NCBI GenBank assembly: GCA_965262505.1
Contig: CBDHFM010000030.1
Span: 3,534,001 to 3,598,000 of the forward strand
Reading direction: 5' to 3'
Origin: JACPPO01 sp965262505
Lineage (GTDB): Bacteria; Acidobacteriota; Vicinamibacteria; Vicinamibacterales; UBA2999
DNA: 64,000 bases
The notes beneath the pieces were generated by a model that was not told the DNA's origin, made no database searches, and saw only the letters and a list, made by a program, of their open reading frames with translations. Each line of letters begins with the position of its first letter. The first letter of the stretch is position 1. The translations under genes and the position numbers were made by a program. This document shows, one piece after another, positions 44,204 through 53,182 of this stretch.

Positions 44204-44618
44204 TAAGCGATCTCCGCGCCACGATCGCCGGCAACTATGCCAGGCGGCCACACGATGCCATCGCGGTCACGATCACGAACGAACTCGGCGAGCCCGAGAC
44301 ATGGACGATCCAGTGGCGTGGCGGCCGCAGAGAGCAATACGACTTCAACATCGGCGATGAAGTTGTCATCGACGGCCGCATGGCCCGCAACAAGAGCCAG
44401 AAGCTCATCCAGATGACTTCGCTGGTCCGCCCGGCCGACGGTTGGACGATCACTGCGCGGGAAGGTCGCCGGTAGGAGCGACGGCCTCGGCGCCATTCTT
44501 CCCGCAGCAGTGACCCGCTGCGATCGCCCGCTGCCGTTCGTCAGAAGTGGTTACAGTGTCTGTAACCCCGAGTGTCCCGGCTAGAAGAGTTAAAGGCACG
44601 GGTCCCAGTGCCCTGACC

Positions 44619-44690
44619 ATGTCCTTACAACCCGGCACCCGCCTCGGCCCGTATGAGATCACCGCCCAGATCGGCGTGGGCAGTGCCTGA
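44619..44690 (+). pseudogene. Ser/Thr kinase 5' fragment (F2)
   Basis: ATG 44619 encodes MSLQPGTRLGPYEITAQIGVG, the N-terminus of a local Ser/Thr kinase up to the glycine loop, then diverges and stops (TGA 44688-44690). It lies 100 nt before the selenocysteine peroxiredoxin. The kinase homology ends after ATCGGCG, the same point as in F4. Confidence 0.75.
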
Positions 44691-44790
44691 TCTTTCGCGG
44701 GGCAAGGCTCCTACAGAGACAGCCCGGTGCCGATCCGGGACGACCACAATAGAAATCCCGGGATAATGTGTTTGCTATGGAGGACTCCCT

Positions 44791-45327
44791 ATGAGAACAA
44801 TCATTCAGTTGGTGCGGTTGCTGGTGGCGGCCCTTGTCTGTGCGCCCGCCAGCGCTGTGGCACAGGAGCTGAAGGTCGGGGATATGGCGCCCGACTTCAC
44901 GCTGCAGGCCAGTGACGGCCAGACCTACACGCTCTCGAAGCTACGCGGGCGGACAGTGATCCTCGCGTGGTTCCCGAAAGCGTTCACCGCTGGTTGAACG
45001 GCTGAATGCAACTCGCTCCGTGCGAGCGGGGAACAGCTCAGAGCGTTCGACGTCGCCCACTTCATGATCAGCGTCGATTCGCTCGAGGACAACACGGCCT
45101 TCGCGAAGAAAGAGAACGCGGATTTCCCGATCCTAGCCGACCCGACCAAGGAGACGGCCGAGAAGTACGGCGTCGTCGGCCGCTTCGGTGTGGCCAGCCG
45201 GCGGACGTTCTACATCGGTCCGGACGGCAGGATCACGTACATCGACACGATGGTCCGGCCGGCGAGTTCCGGCGAGGATGCGGTTGCACGGCTGAAGGAG
45301 CTCAACGTACCTGCCCGTCGGCGCTAA
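44791..45327 (+). CDS. Selenocysteine-containing exported peroxiredoxin
   Basis: 178 residues if the in-frame TGA at 44995-44997 is read as selenocysteine (residue 69). A signal peptide (LLVAALVCAPASAVAQ) precedes VGDMAPDFTLQASDGQTYTLSKLRGRTVILAWFPKAFTAG-U-TAECNSLR. The TGA sits exactly where AhpC/TSA peroxiredoxins have the peroxidatic Cys. The same frame continues without another stop through GRFGVASRRTFYIGPDGRITYID to TAA. A hairpin CTCGC-TCCGT-GCGAG lies 20-24 nt (loop) after the TGA, where bacterial SECIS elements lie. It should reduce peroxides in the periplasm. Confidence 0.85.
45012..45026 (+). promoter_or_regulatory. Candidate SECIS hairpin (peroxiredoxin)
   Basis: 5-bp stem with a 5-nt loop containing G, 14 nt after the TGA. 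It would recruit SelB for selenocysteine insertion. Its fold is predicted by eye. Confidence 0.5.
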
Positions 45328-45409
45328 TGCCGCGCGCGAGTTCACCAGGGCCGGGTGTCGTGCCCGTCGTGCCCCACATTCCGCTGCCCTATCGGCGAGC
45401 GCCGCTAGG

Positions 45410-45463
45410 CGCTGAAACCTCCTATAATTCAGCCGGTTCTCGGTTTCTCTCCCCAGGAGGGTC
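45410..45463 (+). promoter_or_regulatory. Promoter and RBS of the full-length kinase
   Basis: A TATAAT -10 at 45423 and AGGAGG ribosome site at 45455-45460. The block from GCGCTGAAACC to the start codon recurs with few changes at 53183-53236. Confidence 0.6.
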
Positions 45464-48157
45464 ATGGCGCTCGCCCCCGGCGTTCGGCTTGGTCCGTATG
45501 AGATCGTCTCGGCCCTCGGGGCTGGGGGCATGGGCGAGGTGTACAAAGCCCGTGACACCCGCCTGGACCGCACGGTCGCCATCAAGGTCCTCCCGGAACA
45601 TGTCGCGTCTGACCCGGAGCTAAAGCAGCGGTTCGAGCGGGAGGCCAAGACCATCTCCAGCCTGAACCACCCGCACATCTGCACGCTGTACGACGTCGGC
45701 CGCGAGGGTGACACCGACTTCCTGGTGATGGAGCACCTGGAAGGCGACACGCTGGCCCAGCGGTTGACCAAGGGGGCGTTGCCGCTCGACCAGGCGCTCC
45801 AGATTGCCATTCAGATCGCGGACGCGTTGGACAAGGCGCACCGCCAGGGGATCGTCCATCGGGATCTGAAGCCCGGCAACATCATGCTGACCAAGACGGG
45901 CGCGAAGCTGCTCGACTTCGGGTTGGCGAAGTTGCGGAAGCCCGGTACTACTGGGGCAGAGGGATTCCCTGATGCCACCACGGAAGACGTACGCCTAACA
46001 GAGCCAGGGACGCTCATGGGGACGCTGCCGTACATGGCCCCGGAGCAACTCGAAGGCCAGGAGGCGGACGCGCGGACCGACATCTTCGCGTTCGGTGCCG
46101 TGGTCCACGAGATGATCACGGGCAAGAGGGCGTTTGAGGGGAAGAGTCAGGCGAGTCTGATCAGCGCGATTCTCAAAGATGCCCCGCCACTGCTCTCGAC
46201 CGTGCAGCCGCTCGCGCCCACGCTCCTCGACCACGTGCTCCAGCGGTGCTTGGCCAAGGAGCCTGATGACCGCTGGCAATCAGCCAGTGACGTCGAGGCC
46301 GCGCTGCAGTGGGCCACGACGGCTTCTGATTCCGAGCCCACCCCAACTCCACGGAACGCGTCCTGGCTGCCGTGGGCATTGGCCGCGCTGACGCTTGGCG
46401 TGGCCCTGTTCGCGTTTCTGCGGCCCGATCCGAATGTCTTGCGCCGTCAGTCAGAATTCGTGATCTCGCTGGACGCCGAGATGTCACGGATCGGCCAGCC
46501 GGATTTTGGTGTCGCCAGCATGCCGCTGCCGTCCCCGGACGGCCGGTACATCGTGTTCCGGGGGAACGGGCCGGAAGACGACCCGGTGCTGTGGATCCGG
46601 ACGCTGGAATCCGTGCAAGCCCAACCGTTGTCCGGGACTGAGGGCGCGACCGGATCCGTCGTGTGGTCGCCTGAAGGAGCGTGGGTTGGGTTCTTTGCCG
46701 AGGGCCGTTTAAAGAAGGTCCGCCCCGACGGAGGTCCGCGAGAGACGATCGCAGAACTCGCCGGGTTTTTGAATGCGGCCTGGGGATCGCAGGGTGACAT
46801 CGTGTACCGGCCCACCAATCGGGCACCACTGTATGTCGTCCGTGACACCGGTGGGTCGCCGAGACAAGTCACGCGGCTTGACGCGGAACTTAGCGAGAAC
46901 TCGCATCGCGACCCGGAATTCCTGCCGGACGGGCGGCGGTTTCTCTTCACGAGTCGCAGCGCCGAACGTGGCAACAACACTCTGTACGTTGGGTCGCTCG
47001 ATTCCCCGGATGTGCGTCGCGTGATGGCTGCGGAGGCGAGGGTCAGCTACGTGCCCGCTCAGGGGGATGGCCCAGGGACACTGTTTTACTACGCCGAAGG
47101 GGCGTTATTGGCACGTGCCTTCGACACCGACAGCGAGGGCTTCGTCGGCGAACCCGAGCTCGTCACCGAGGATGTCAGTTATAACGCGGCAAGCATTAAT
47201 GCTGGTTTCCGAGTGTCTGACGACGGCAGCGTGATCGTCGTGCGCCCAGCTGGTGGAGTCGATGCCCAGCTGACGTGGTTTCGCCGAGATGGTGAAGCAG
47301 TCGGTACCGTGGGGTCGCCGGGTCGAAACACTCAGGTCCGTATTTCTCCGACTGGAGATGCGGTCTTGTTCCAGGCTCCTAACCCGCAAAACGGAAACCG
47401 AGACGTGTGGCACACCGAGCTGGCGAGAGGCATCACCGTACGGCTGACCACTCACATTGCCAATGATTGGCACCCAGTGTGGGCACCAGATGGTGGGCGG
47501 ATCTTGTTCGGCTCAGACCGGGAGGGTGAACCACAGGGTTCTGTCTATCTCAAGACCTCTCTCGATCCGGGCGTGGAGGAAACCCTTGTCTCGGGCGTCG
47601 GAGAGGGGGCGCCGAGAGATTGGTCCCGAGATGGGCAGTGGATCTCCTATGACCGCCAGGGGGATTTATGGATTGCGTCCCCGTCACGTGATGTGGAGAC
47701 GTTTCCGTTCCTTGCGACCTCAGCCTCGGAGTCAAACGGGCGCTTCTCACCAGACGGACGCTGGATTGCCTATGCCTCCAATGAGACAGGCGCGTGGGAG
47801 GTACAGGTGCGCCCCTTCGAGGGAGGGCCTACTGGAACGGAAGGGAGGATTCAGATATCCAATGCGGGGGGTGACTTTCCGGTCTGGGGGCCGGACGGCC
47901 GGGAGCTCTTCTACCTGTCCGCAGACGACGTTCTCTACGCCGTGGACGCCACGAATCTCGGCGCGCAGGCGTCTGTGCCGTTGCCCTCTCGTCTGTTTCA
48001 GGCGTGCCCCGGTGGAAGGCCAATGAATCTAGCCGCCACCGGGCAGCCTTACCAGGGACCCTACGATACGTATGATGGGGAGCGGTTCCTGGTCAGTTGC
48101 CGCCAGGAACCAGTGGGCGAGTTTCTCGTGCTGCTGGACTGGGCGTTCTCCGAGTAG
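45464..48157 (+). CDS. Receptor-like Ser/Thr protein kinase with TolB-type propeller
   Basis: 897 residues. The N-terminal eukaryotic-like kinase domain (1-275) has GAGGMGEVYKARDTRL (glycine loop), VAIKVLP (ATP lysine), IVHRDLKPGNIML (catalytic loop), LLDFGLAK (DFG) and GTLPYMAPEQL. A single membrane segment (LPWALAALTLGVALFAFL, about 305) separates it from an extracytoplasmic WD40/TolB-like propeller (SPDGRYIVFRG; SPEGAWVGFFA; APDGGRILFGSDREGE). It probably senses a periplasmic signal. It is the only complete kinase in the window; its 5' end is copied in fragment form before several neighbours. Confidence 0.92.
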   Translation: MALAPGVRLGPYEIVSALGAGGMGEVYKARDTRLDRTVAIKVLPEHVASDPELKQRFEREAKTISSLNHPHICTLYDVGREGDTDFLVMEHLEGDTLAQRLTKGALPLDQALQIAIQIADALDKAHRQGIVHRDLKPGNIMLTKTGAKLLDFGLAKLRKPGTTGAEGFPDATTEDVRLTEPGTLMGTLPYMAPEQLEGQEADARTDIFAFGAVVHEMITGKRAFEGKSQASLISAILKDAPPLLSTVQPLAPTLLDHVLQRCLAKEPDDRWQSASDVEAALQWATTASDSEPTPTPRNASWLPWALAALTLGVALFAFLRPDPNVLRRQSEFVISLDAEMSRIGQPDFGVASMPLPSPDGRYIVFRGNGPEDDPVLWIRTLESVQAQPLSGTEGATGSVVWSPEGAWVGFFAEGRLKKVRPDGGPRETIAELAGFLNAAWGSQGDIVYRPTNRAPLYVVRDTGGSPRQVTRLDAELSENSHRDPEFLPDGRRFLFTSRSAERGNNTLYVGSLDSPDVRRVMAAEARVSYVPAQGDGPGTLFYYAEGALLARAFDTDSEGFVGEPELVTEDVSYNAASINAGFRVSDDGSVIVVRPAGGVDAQLTWFRRDGEAVGTVGSPGRNTQVRISPTGDAVLFQAPNPQNGNRDVWHTELARGITVRLTTHIANDWHPVWAPDGGRILFGSDREGEPQGSVYLKTSLDPGVEETLVSGVGEGAPRDWSRDGQWISYDRQGDLWIASPSRDVETFPFLATSASESNGRFSPDGRWIAYASNETGAWEVQVRPFEGGPTGTEGRIQISNAGGDFPVWGPDGRELFYLSADDVLYAVDATNLGAQASVPLPSRLFQACPGGRPMNLAATGQPYQGPYDTYDGERFLVSCRQEPVGEFLVLLDWAFSE

Positions 48158-48169
48158 CCCCCATAGCAC

Positions 48170-48219
48170 TGACTCCCGGCACCCGCCTCGGCCCGTATGA
48201 GATCACTGCCCATGTTGGA
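48170..48219 (+). pseudogene. Ser/Thr kinase 5' fragment (F3)
   Basis: Codons TPGTRLGPYEITAHVGG without an ATG, in frame with the next gene and 13 nt before its start. Homology to the kinase N-terminus stops at the glycine loop. There is no separate promoter; it directly follows the full kinase. Confidence 0.65.
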
Positions 48220-48231
48220 GGAGAAAGTGTC

Positions 48232-49155
48232 ATGCGCAAGTTGAGGGTGCTGCTTGTTACTCTCGTCGCCTCCATCGGTATCGCAGGTAGCGCGTCGGGA
48301 GGCGGGCAGGACGCGGGAACGGCGAGTCAGCTTGGCGGGGCCATCGATATTCACGTCCATGCCGAGCCGGACAGCATCCCGCGATCGCTCCACGCCGTGG
48401 AAGCGGCGAGACAGGCCAGGGCGAGCGGCATGCGCGCCATCGTGATCAAGAACCACTACGAGTTCACCTCTGGGCTTGCCTACATCGTTCGCAGGGAGGT
48501 GCCGGGGATCGACGTGTTCGGCGGCGTCGACCTGAATCTCACTGTCGGTGGCATCAACGCCGCCGCGGTGGAATACATGGCCGCGACAACCGGGGGATTC
48601 GGCAAGATGGTCTGGATGCCGACGTTCGATGCTGAAAACCAGGTGCGTTTCTCGAAGGAGAACCGCCCGTTCGTCAGCGTGTCTCAGGATGGCGTGCTAC
48701 TCCCAGCCGTCAATGACGTGATCGCCCTGATTACGAAGCACAATCTCGTGCTCGCCACCGGACATTCGACCGCTGAGGAAGGCCTCATGCTGTTGCGCGA
48801 AGGACGCCGGCAAGGCGTGCGCCAGATGGTCGTCACGCACGCGATGAACGAGCCGATCCTGATGAGCGTGCCGCAGATGCGGGAGGCGGCCACGCTTGGC
48901 GCCTTCATAGAGTTCGTCGGCAGCAACGTCGGCAACCAGGACGGTCCCGCGCGGATGGACCGGTTTGCGGATGCGATTCGGCGGATCGGCCCGGAGTTCT
49001 GTATCCTGTCGTCCGACCTCGGACAGATGGGTAACCCGCTGCCGGCGCCAGGCTTCGGTGCGTTCCTTGCGGCGATGCGGGCGAGAGGTTTCTCCGGGGA
49101 GGAAGTCGATCGGATGTCGCGGCGCAACCCGGCGACCTTGCTGGGGCTCCCCTAG
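48232..49155 (+). CDS. Exported metal-dependent hydrolase (DUF6282/amidohydrolase-like)
   Basis: 307 residues with a signal peptide (KLRVLLVTLVASIGIAGSASG). AIDIHVHAEPD provides the HxH metal motif, KNHYE, ATGHSTAEEG and VTHAMNEP further candidate ligands, and LSSDLGQ the last Asp. It fits an amidohydrolase TIM barrel of the DUF6282 group; substrate unknown. GGAGGAG ribosome site 6 nt upstream of ATG 48232. Confidence 0.75.
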   Translation: MRKLRVLLVTLVASIGIAGSASGGGQDAGTASQLGGAIDIHVHAEPDSIPRSLHAVEAARQARASGMRAIVIKNHYEFTSGLAYIVRREVPGIDVFGGVDLNLTVGGINAAAVEYMAATTGGFGKMVWMPTFDAENQVRFSKENRPFVSVSQDGVLLPAVNDVIALITKHNLVLATGHSTAEEGLMLLREGRRQGVRQMVVTHAMNEPILMSVPQMREAATLGAFIEFVGSNVGNQDGPARMDRFADAIRRIGPEFCILSSDLGQMGNPLPAPGFGAFLAAMRARGFSGEEVDRMSRRNPATLLGLP

Positions 49156-49185
49156 CAACGAACGGATCTCCCGGAGAGATGTACC

Positions 49186-49265
49186 GCCTCTATCATCAGG
49201 CCCAGATTCCGATGGCTCTGCAACCCAGCACCCGCCTCGGCCCGTCCGAGATCACCGCCCGGATC
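49186..49265 (+). pseudogene. Ser/Thr kinase 5'-module (F4), fused to sugar transferase
   Basis: A CTATCAT -10-like box, then TCAGGCCCAGATTCCG and ATG 49212 with codons MALQPSTRLGPSEITARIGV. The kinase homology ends after ATCGGCG and the sugar transferase continues in frame. The upstream block matches F1. Confidence 0.7.
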
Positions 49266-49892
49266 GGCGTGCCGTGCCCGTGGTCGAAACGGTTGACCGA
49301 TGTCGTGTGCTCAGGCCTCGCGCTGGTCCTCGTCGCGCCGCTGTTACTCATAGTTGCCGCGCTGATCAAGCTCTCGGGGCTCGTCCATCCGGAAGATAAA
49401 GGACCGGTTCTTCGCTTCAAAACACGTTACAGCGCAGGGCAGCCCTTCAGGTGCTACAAGTTCCGAGTCATCAAGCAGGGCGTTCTGCAGCGAGAGCACC
49501 CCATCCGCAGCGTCGTGCGAGCCAAAGACATCGAGCAGGATGAGAATTGCACAGCGGTGGGCCGGTGGTTGAAAAAGTGGTACCTGGACGAGCTCCCGCA
49601 GCTCTGTCACATCTGGCGCGGCGAGATGAGCCTCGCCGGACCGCGTCCCTTTCGGGTGGAGGATTATGAGGAAGAGCTCCGGCAGCACGCGGTCGATGTG
49701 AGGACTGCTAGGGCCGGACTGACCGGGTTGCTCCAGATCCACAAGGGGATTCCCAGCGAGCAAACGAAGCACGAATTGGAAATGGAGTACATCGAAAAAA
49801 GCCAGACCATGCGTCCCGGGCTGCTGTGGTTCTATGACGTAGGGATTATCCTAAGAACATTCAGGGTTCTCTGGCAGGGGAAAGGAATCTAA
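49212..49892 (+). CDS. Polyprenyl-phosphate sugar transferase with kinase-derived N-terminus
   Basis: 226 residues. After about 18 kinase-like residues comes a bacterial sugar transferase (WcaJ/PglC type): membrane helix LTDVVCSGLALVLVAPLLLIVAALIKL, RCYKFRVIKQ, then RWLKKWYLDELPQLCHIWRGEMSLAGPRPF and ARAGLTGLLQI. Such enzymes load the first sugar phosphate onto undecaprenyl phosphate for polysaccharide synthesis. The start codon itself is supplied by the kinase fragment; no ATG exists between it and the transferase domain. No other polysaccharide genes are adjacent. Confidence 0.85.
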   Translation: MALQPSTRLGPSEITARIGVPCPWSKRLTDVVCSGLALVLVAPLLLIVAALIKLSGLVHPEDKGPVLRFKTRYSAGQPFRCYKFRVIKQGVLQREHPIRSVVRAKDIEQDENCTAVGRWLKKWYLDELPQLCHIWRGEMSLAGPRPFRVEDYEEELRQHAVDVRTARAGLTGLLQIHKGIPSEQTKHELEMEYIEKSQTMRPGLLWFYDVGIILRTFRVLWQGKGI

Positions 49893-49954
49893 GTGCGCCG
49901 GCGAAAGATGCCAGGATCTCCCAAGGAATCCGCGCACGACTCAGGAGGATCCCA

Positions 49955-50437
49955 ATGTCAATCTCACTTGCAGACCTGGCCGTCACCGAACTCAAGAGCA
50001 CTGAGCAGTTCTTCAACCGCTCCACGCGCGCCCTCTCCGAGGAGCACTCGGGTGTCAGGCCCGCGCCAGGCATGATGAGCGCCGCGCAGCAAGTGGCCCA
50101 CGCGGCCCAGACGATCGACTGGTTCATCGAAGGCGTGTTTCGGCCGGAAGGTTTTGACACCGACTTCCAGGCGCACGCCAAGGCGATCGAGGCCTGCACG
50201 TCGCTGACCGCAGCGCGGGCGTGGTTCACGAAGGCGGTGGCCGCCGCCAGGGCCACGCTGTCCACCAAGAGCGACGCGGAACTGATGGCTCCGATCGCGG
50301 CCGGGCCGATCATGGGCGACGCGCCCCGCATGGCGATCGTGAGTGGCATTTCCGACCACACGGCGCACCATCGCGGCGCGCTGACTGTCTACGCGCGCGT
50401 CAACGGGATCGTGCCACCCAACCCGTATGTGGACTAG
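49955..50437 (+). CDS. DinB-family protein
   Basis: 160 residues forming a four-helix DinB bundle. Metal-ligand histidines are visible in QQVAHAAQTIDWFIEG and SDHTAHHRGALTVYARVNGIVPP. These are metal-dependent, thiol-transferase-like or uncharacterised cytosolic proteins. AGGAGG ribosome site upstream. Same strand as its neighbours. Confidence 0.85.
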   Translation: MSISLADLAVTELKSTEQFFNRSTRALSEEHSGVRPAPGMMSAAQQVAHAAQTIDWFIEGVFRPEGFDTDFQAHAKAIEACTSLTAARAWFTKAVAAARATLSTKSDAELMAPIAAGPIMGDAPRMAIVSGISDHTAHHRGALTVYARVNGIVPPNPYVD

Positions 50438-50510
50438 GCTTCTCGGCGGCCCGTCCTCGTGCCGATGAACCAGACAACCCTTCCCAGGTCACTGTAGACT
50501 GCACACCGTT

Positions 50511-50786
50511 GTGGCCCGCGTCGAATCGGAAACATTGGCAGACCGGGACCTGATTGAGGTCTTCATTGCCCGGACGCTCGACGAGGCCCGCCGGGTCGAA
50601 GGGCTGCTCACGGACCGAGGCGTCGATTACGTCGTGCAGGTGGAGCAGTTCAGCCGCACGCTGCTCGGCTCGCCGCGCTACGGGGCCATGTTCTACGTCA
50701 TCGTCGGTCAGGCGCAGTATTGCCGGTCGGCGCTCGCTGCCGCCGGCTTCGAGCAGGGCATCGTCGAGGAGGAATCCGACACCTGA
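50511..50786 (+). CDS. Small protein, possibly DUF2007-like
   Basis: 91 residues, GTG start. LIEVFIARTLDEARRVEGLLTDRGVDYVVQVEQF and YGAMFYVIVGQAQYCRSALAAAGFEQGIVEEE resemble the putative signal-transducing DUF2007 fold (alpha-beta, ferredoxin-like). No catalytic residues. Function unknown. Confidence 0.55.
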   Translation: MARVESETLADRDLIEVFIARTLDEARRVEGLLTDRGVDYVVQVEQFSRTLLGSPRYGAMFYVIVGQAQYCRSALAAAGFEQGIVEEESDT

Positions 50787-50787
50787 C

Positions 50788-50822
50788 ATGTACCGCGCGA
50801 CGGACACGAACGTGAAGCGGGC
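50788..50822 (+). pseudogene. Ser/Thr kinase internal fragment (F5)
   Basis: ATGTACCGCGCGACGGACAC and the following bases encode MYRATDTNVKR, matching the kinase segment EVYRATDTKLKR at 52050-52080. It lies 63 nt before the next gene. Very short, so the match could be partly chance. Confidence 0.45.
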
Positions 50823-50884
50823 GTTGACGCCCCGATGTGGCTGAGGCTACCCTTGGCGCAACTCAACTCGAGCCGGAGGGTTTC

Positions 50885-51790
50885 ATGCATCGTATTGGTC
50901 GCCCCATGGTCGCCGCCCTCGGCTGCCTCCTGATCACGACGGCGGTCGGTGTCCCTGCGTTCGCCCAGGCGTCTTTCAACACGTCGCACCAGACAACCGA
51001 CTTCAGCGGCGAGTGGACGGCGGTGGGCGGCGAGGTCCCCTTTGCCGGGCGGGTCCCCCACGAGATCGGCTACACGGCCGAGCTCTACGATTACTCCGGA
51101 CTGCCCTTCAACGCGGCGGGTCGCATGCGCGCCGACACGGGTGACATCTCGGACTGGTCGATCCCGGAATTCGTGTGCAGGCCGCATCCCGGCATCTACA
51201 ACTGGTATTACGGCGGTGGCCTGCGCATCACCAAGGAGAACGATCCCATCTCGCGCGACCTCGTCGCCTATCACGTGCAATTCTTTCGCGCGCCGGACCG
51301 TCCGATCTACATGGACGGCCGGCCGCACCCGCCCGAATGGGCGCCCCACACGTGGGCCGGGTTCTCCACGGCCACGTTCGACGGACACACGCTCGTGATC
51401 ACGACCACGCATCTGAAAGAGAGTTACATCCGCGCCAATACGGCGCTGTTCAGCGAAAAAGCAACGGTGACCGAATACCTCATGTTGGACGGCGATCTCC
51501 TGACCGTGACGACGCTCCTCGAGGATCCGGTGTACATGGAAGAGCCGCACCTGCAGTCGATCAGCCTCCGGCGAAACGTGCACCAGGAGCTGCCGTACTT
51601 CCCCTGCACGGTCGGCGTGGAGAACGTCGCCGAGGGGTTTCCCCACTTCCTGCCGGGCCAGAACCCCTACATCGCCGACACCGCGAAGAAGCTGGGACTG
51701 CCGCTCGAAGCGATCAGGGGCGGCGCCGAGACGCTCTACCCTGATTACCGCGAGAAGCTGCAGAATCTGCCCAGGCCGTCGTCCGATTGA
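50885..51790 (+). CDS. Conserved exported protein of unknown function
   Basis: 301 residues with signal peptide (PMVAALGCLLITTAVGVPAFAQ). Contains TTDFSGEWTAVGGE, FVCRPHPGIYNWYYGGGLRI, TWAGFSTATFDGHTLVITTTHLKE and TEYLMLDGDLLTVTTLLEDPVYMEEP. It belongs to the same broad group of secreted proteins as 38251-39144 (WSGxW...GxTLVVxT). Function unknown. Start MHRIGRP is preferred to an upstream in-frame start. Confidence 0.65.
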   Translation: MHRIGRPMVAALGCLLITTAVGVPAFAQASFNTSHQTTDFSGEWTAVGGEVPFAGRVPHEIGYTAELYDYSGLPFNAAGRMRADTGDISDWSIPEFVCRPHPGIYNWYYGGGLRITKENDPISRDLVAYHVQFFRAPDRPIYMDGRPHPPEWAPHTWAGFSTATFDGHTLVITTTHLKESYIRANTALFSEKATVTEYLMLDGDLLTVTTLLEDPVYMEEPHLQSISLRRNVHQELPYFPCTVGVENVAEGFPHFLPGQNPYIADTAKKLGLPLEAIRGGAETLYPDYREKLQNLPRPSSD

Positions 51791-51973
51791 AGTCGTCCAA
51801 CTGACTGCATCGCAGTCAACGCCGTCATGTGACTCCGAACAAAGCCATGGGCCCGCCTTTGATCCTTGCCGTTTTTGAAGAACGGCTTTTTCTCCGCACA
51901 TGACGGCGCTGCCTGCTGGATGCCGCCTGCGAGAAGCGCCGTAGCGTAGAATTCCCCCACACGACTGAGCCGC

Positions 51974-52225
51974 ATGGCCCTCGCTTCCGGCACCCGCCTC
52001 GGCCCGTATGAGATCACCGCCCAGATCGGCGAGGGCGGGATGAGCGAGGTGTACCGGGCGACCGACACGAAGCTGAAGCGTGACGTGGCGGTGCAGGTGC
52101 TGCCGTCTACACTCGCGGCCGACCCGGAGCGCCTCGCGCGGTTTCAGCGCGAAGCCGAAGTCCTCGCCTCACTGAACCACCCGAACATCGCGGCCATCTA
52201 TCTAGGGAGGACTTTTAATGCATAG
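51974..52225 (+). pseudogene. Truncated Ser/Thr kinase N-lobe (F6)
   Basis: ATG 51974 encodes MALASGTRLGPYEITAQIGEGGMSEVYRATDTKLKRDVAVQVLPS...LNHPNIAAIY and then runs into the next gene's ribosome site. Only the N-lobe (about 78 residues) is present. The ATP-binding lysine is Gln (VAVQVLP), so it could not be an active kinase. It overlaps the following gene by 8 nt. Confidence 0.75.
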
Positions 52226-53129
52226 ACTCATCTCTTCGTTCCTAGCCGTCGTCGCCCTGGCGCCCGGCCTGTGGGCTCAGACATCGAACGGCAATTTCGA
52301 CGTCGTGAGCTTTGCTGCACCGCCTCTGAATGAAGCCAATTGGGGCGACACAGTTTCGGTTGCTGCCGACGGGGAGGGGTCGATTCTGGTGCTGCGCCGC
52401 GCCCAGCCGCCGGTTCTCATCTTTAACCGCGAGGGAGAACTCCAGGATAGTTGGGGTAGCGGCCTGTTTCCGGACATACACAGCGTCGACGTGGACGACG
52501 AAGGTTTCGTCTGGATCACCGACACTGCGGACCACATGGTCTACAAGTTCACGATGGACGGAGAACAACTTCTGGCTCTGGGAACGAAAGGCGTTACGGG
52601 GAATAACGACTCGAGGACTGCCTTCAATCGTCCCACCGACGTCGTTGTCGCTCCCAACGGCGATATCTTCGTGGCGGACGGCTATGGCAATTCACGCATC
52701 GTGCACTTTTCAGCAGATAGATCTTTCGTCCGGATCATCGGCGGGGTCCAGGGAACAGGGCGGGACGAATTCAATACTCCGCACGCGGTCCGGATCGACT
52801 CGAGAGGCCGCCTGCTCGTCCTGGACTGGCAGCGCGAAGCAGCAGACCCCCGCATCCAGATTTTCGATCAGGATGGAGATCTCTTAGAAATATGGTCCGA
52901 TCTCGGCATCATGAGACCGACGGGAATCACGATCGGCGGTGACGATACCGTCTACATCGGGGACACGGATGGCAATGCGATCTGGGTCCTCCAGGATGGG
53001 GCGGTTCTGGAAAAGATCGGAGATCTGGAAGCCCGGCCGCACAACATCGTCCTTGATTCGGGAACCGGCGCTGTGTACATGGCGGACACGACCGAGCCTG
53101 GCCAGATCAAGAGAATTACAAGAAAATAG
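52218..53129 (+). CDS. Exported NHL-repeat beta-propeller protein
   Basis: 303 residues with a signal peptide (LISSFLAVVALAPGLWAQ). At least five NHL-like repeats (VDVDDEGFVWITDTADHMVYKF; VVVAPNGDIFVADGYGNSRIVHF; VRIDSRGRLLVLDWQ; ITIGGDDTVYIGDTDGNAIWVL) form a six-bladed propeller. The group includes peptidylglycine alpha-amidating lyase, but its catalytic residues cannot be confirmed. AGGGAGGA ribosome site. It lies directly behind kinase fragment F6. Confidence 0.8.
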   Translation: MHRLISSFLAVVALAPGLWAQTSNGNFDVVSFAAPPLNEANWGDTVSVAADGEGSILVLRRAQPPVLIFNREGELQDSWGSGLFPDIHSVDVDDEGFVWITDTADHMVYKFTMDGEQLLALGTKGVTGNNDSRTAFNRPTDVVVAPNGDIFVADGYGNSRIVHFSADRSFVRIIGGVQGTGRDEFNTPHAVRIDSRGRLLVLDWQREAADPRIQIFDQDGDLLEIWSDLGIMRPTGITIGGDDTVYIGDTDGNAIWVLQDGAVLEKIGDLEARPHNIVLDSGTGAVYMADTTEPGQIKRITRK

Positions 53130-53182
53130 CCAGCCGCGTGAGGCCGCGCCGTGAGGCCCTACTCAACGTGACGGCTCCCCTG

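Larger units (their letters stand above)
42786..44475 (+). pseudogene. DUF6152 gene split by ISAzo13 copy 3
   Basis: The 5' part (42786-42900) encodes a signal peptide and AQAHHSWGAVYNTGQRV. The 3' part (44204-44475) encodes LRATIAGNYARRPHDAIAVTITNELGEPETWTIQW...FNIGDEVVIDGRMARNKSQKLIQM. Joining the two flanks directly, with no duplicated bases, gives an in-frame protein of about 128 residues with the DUF6152 layout. The insertion inactivates the gene. Confidence 0.8.
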
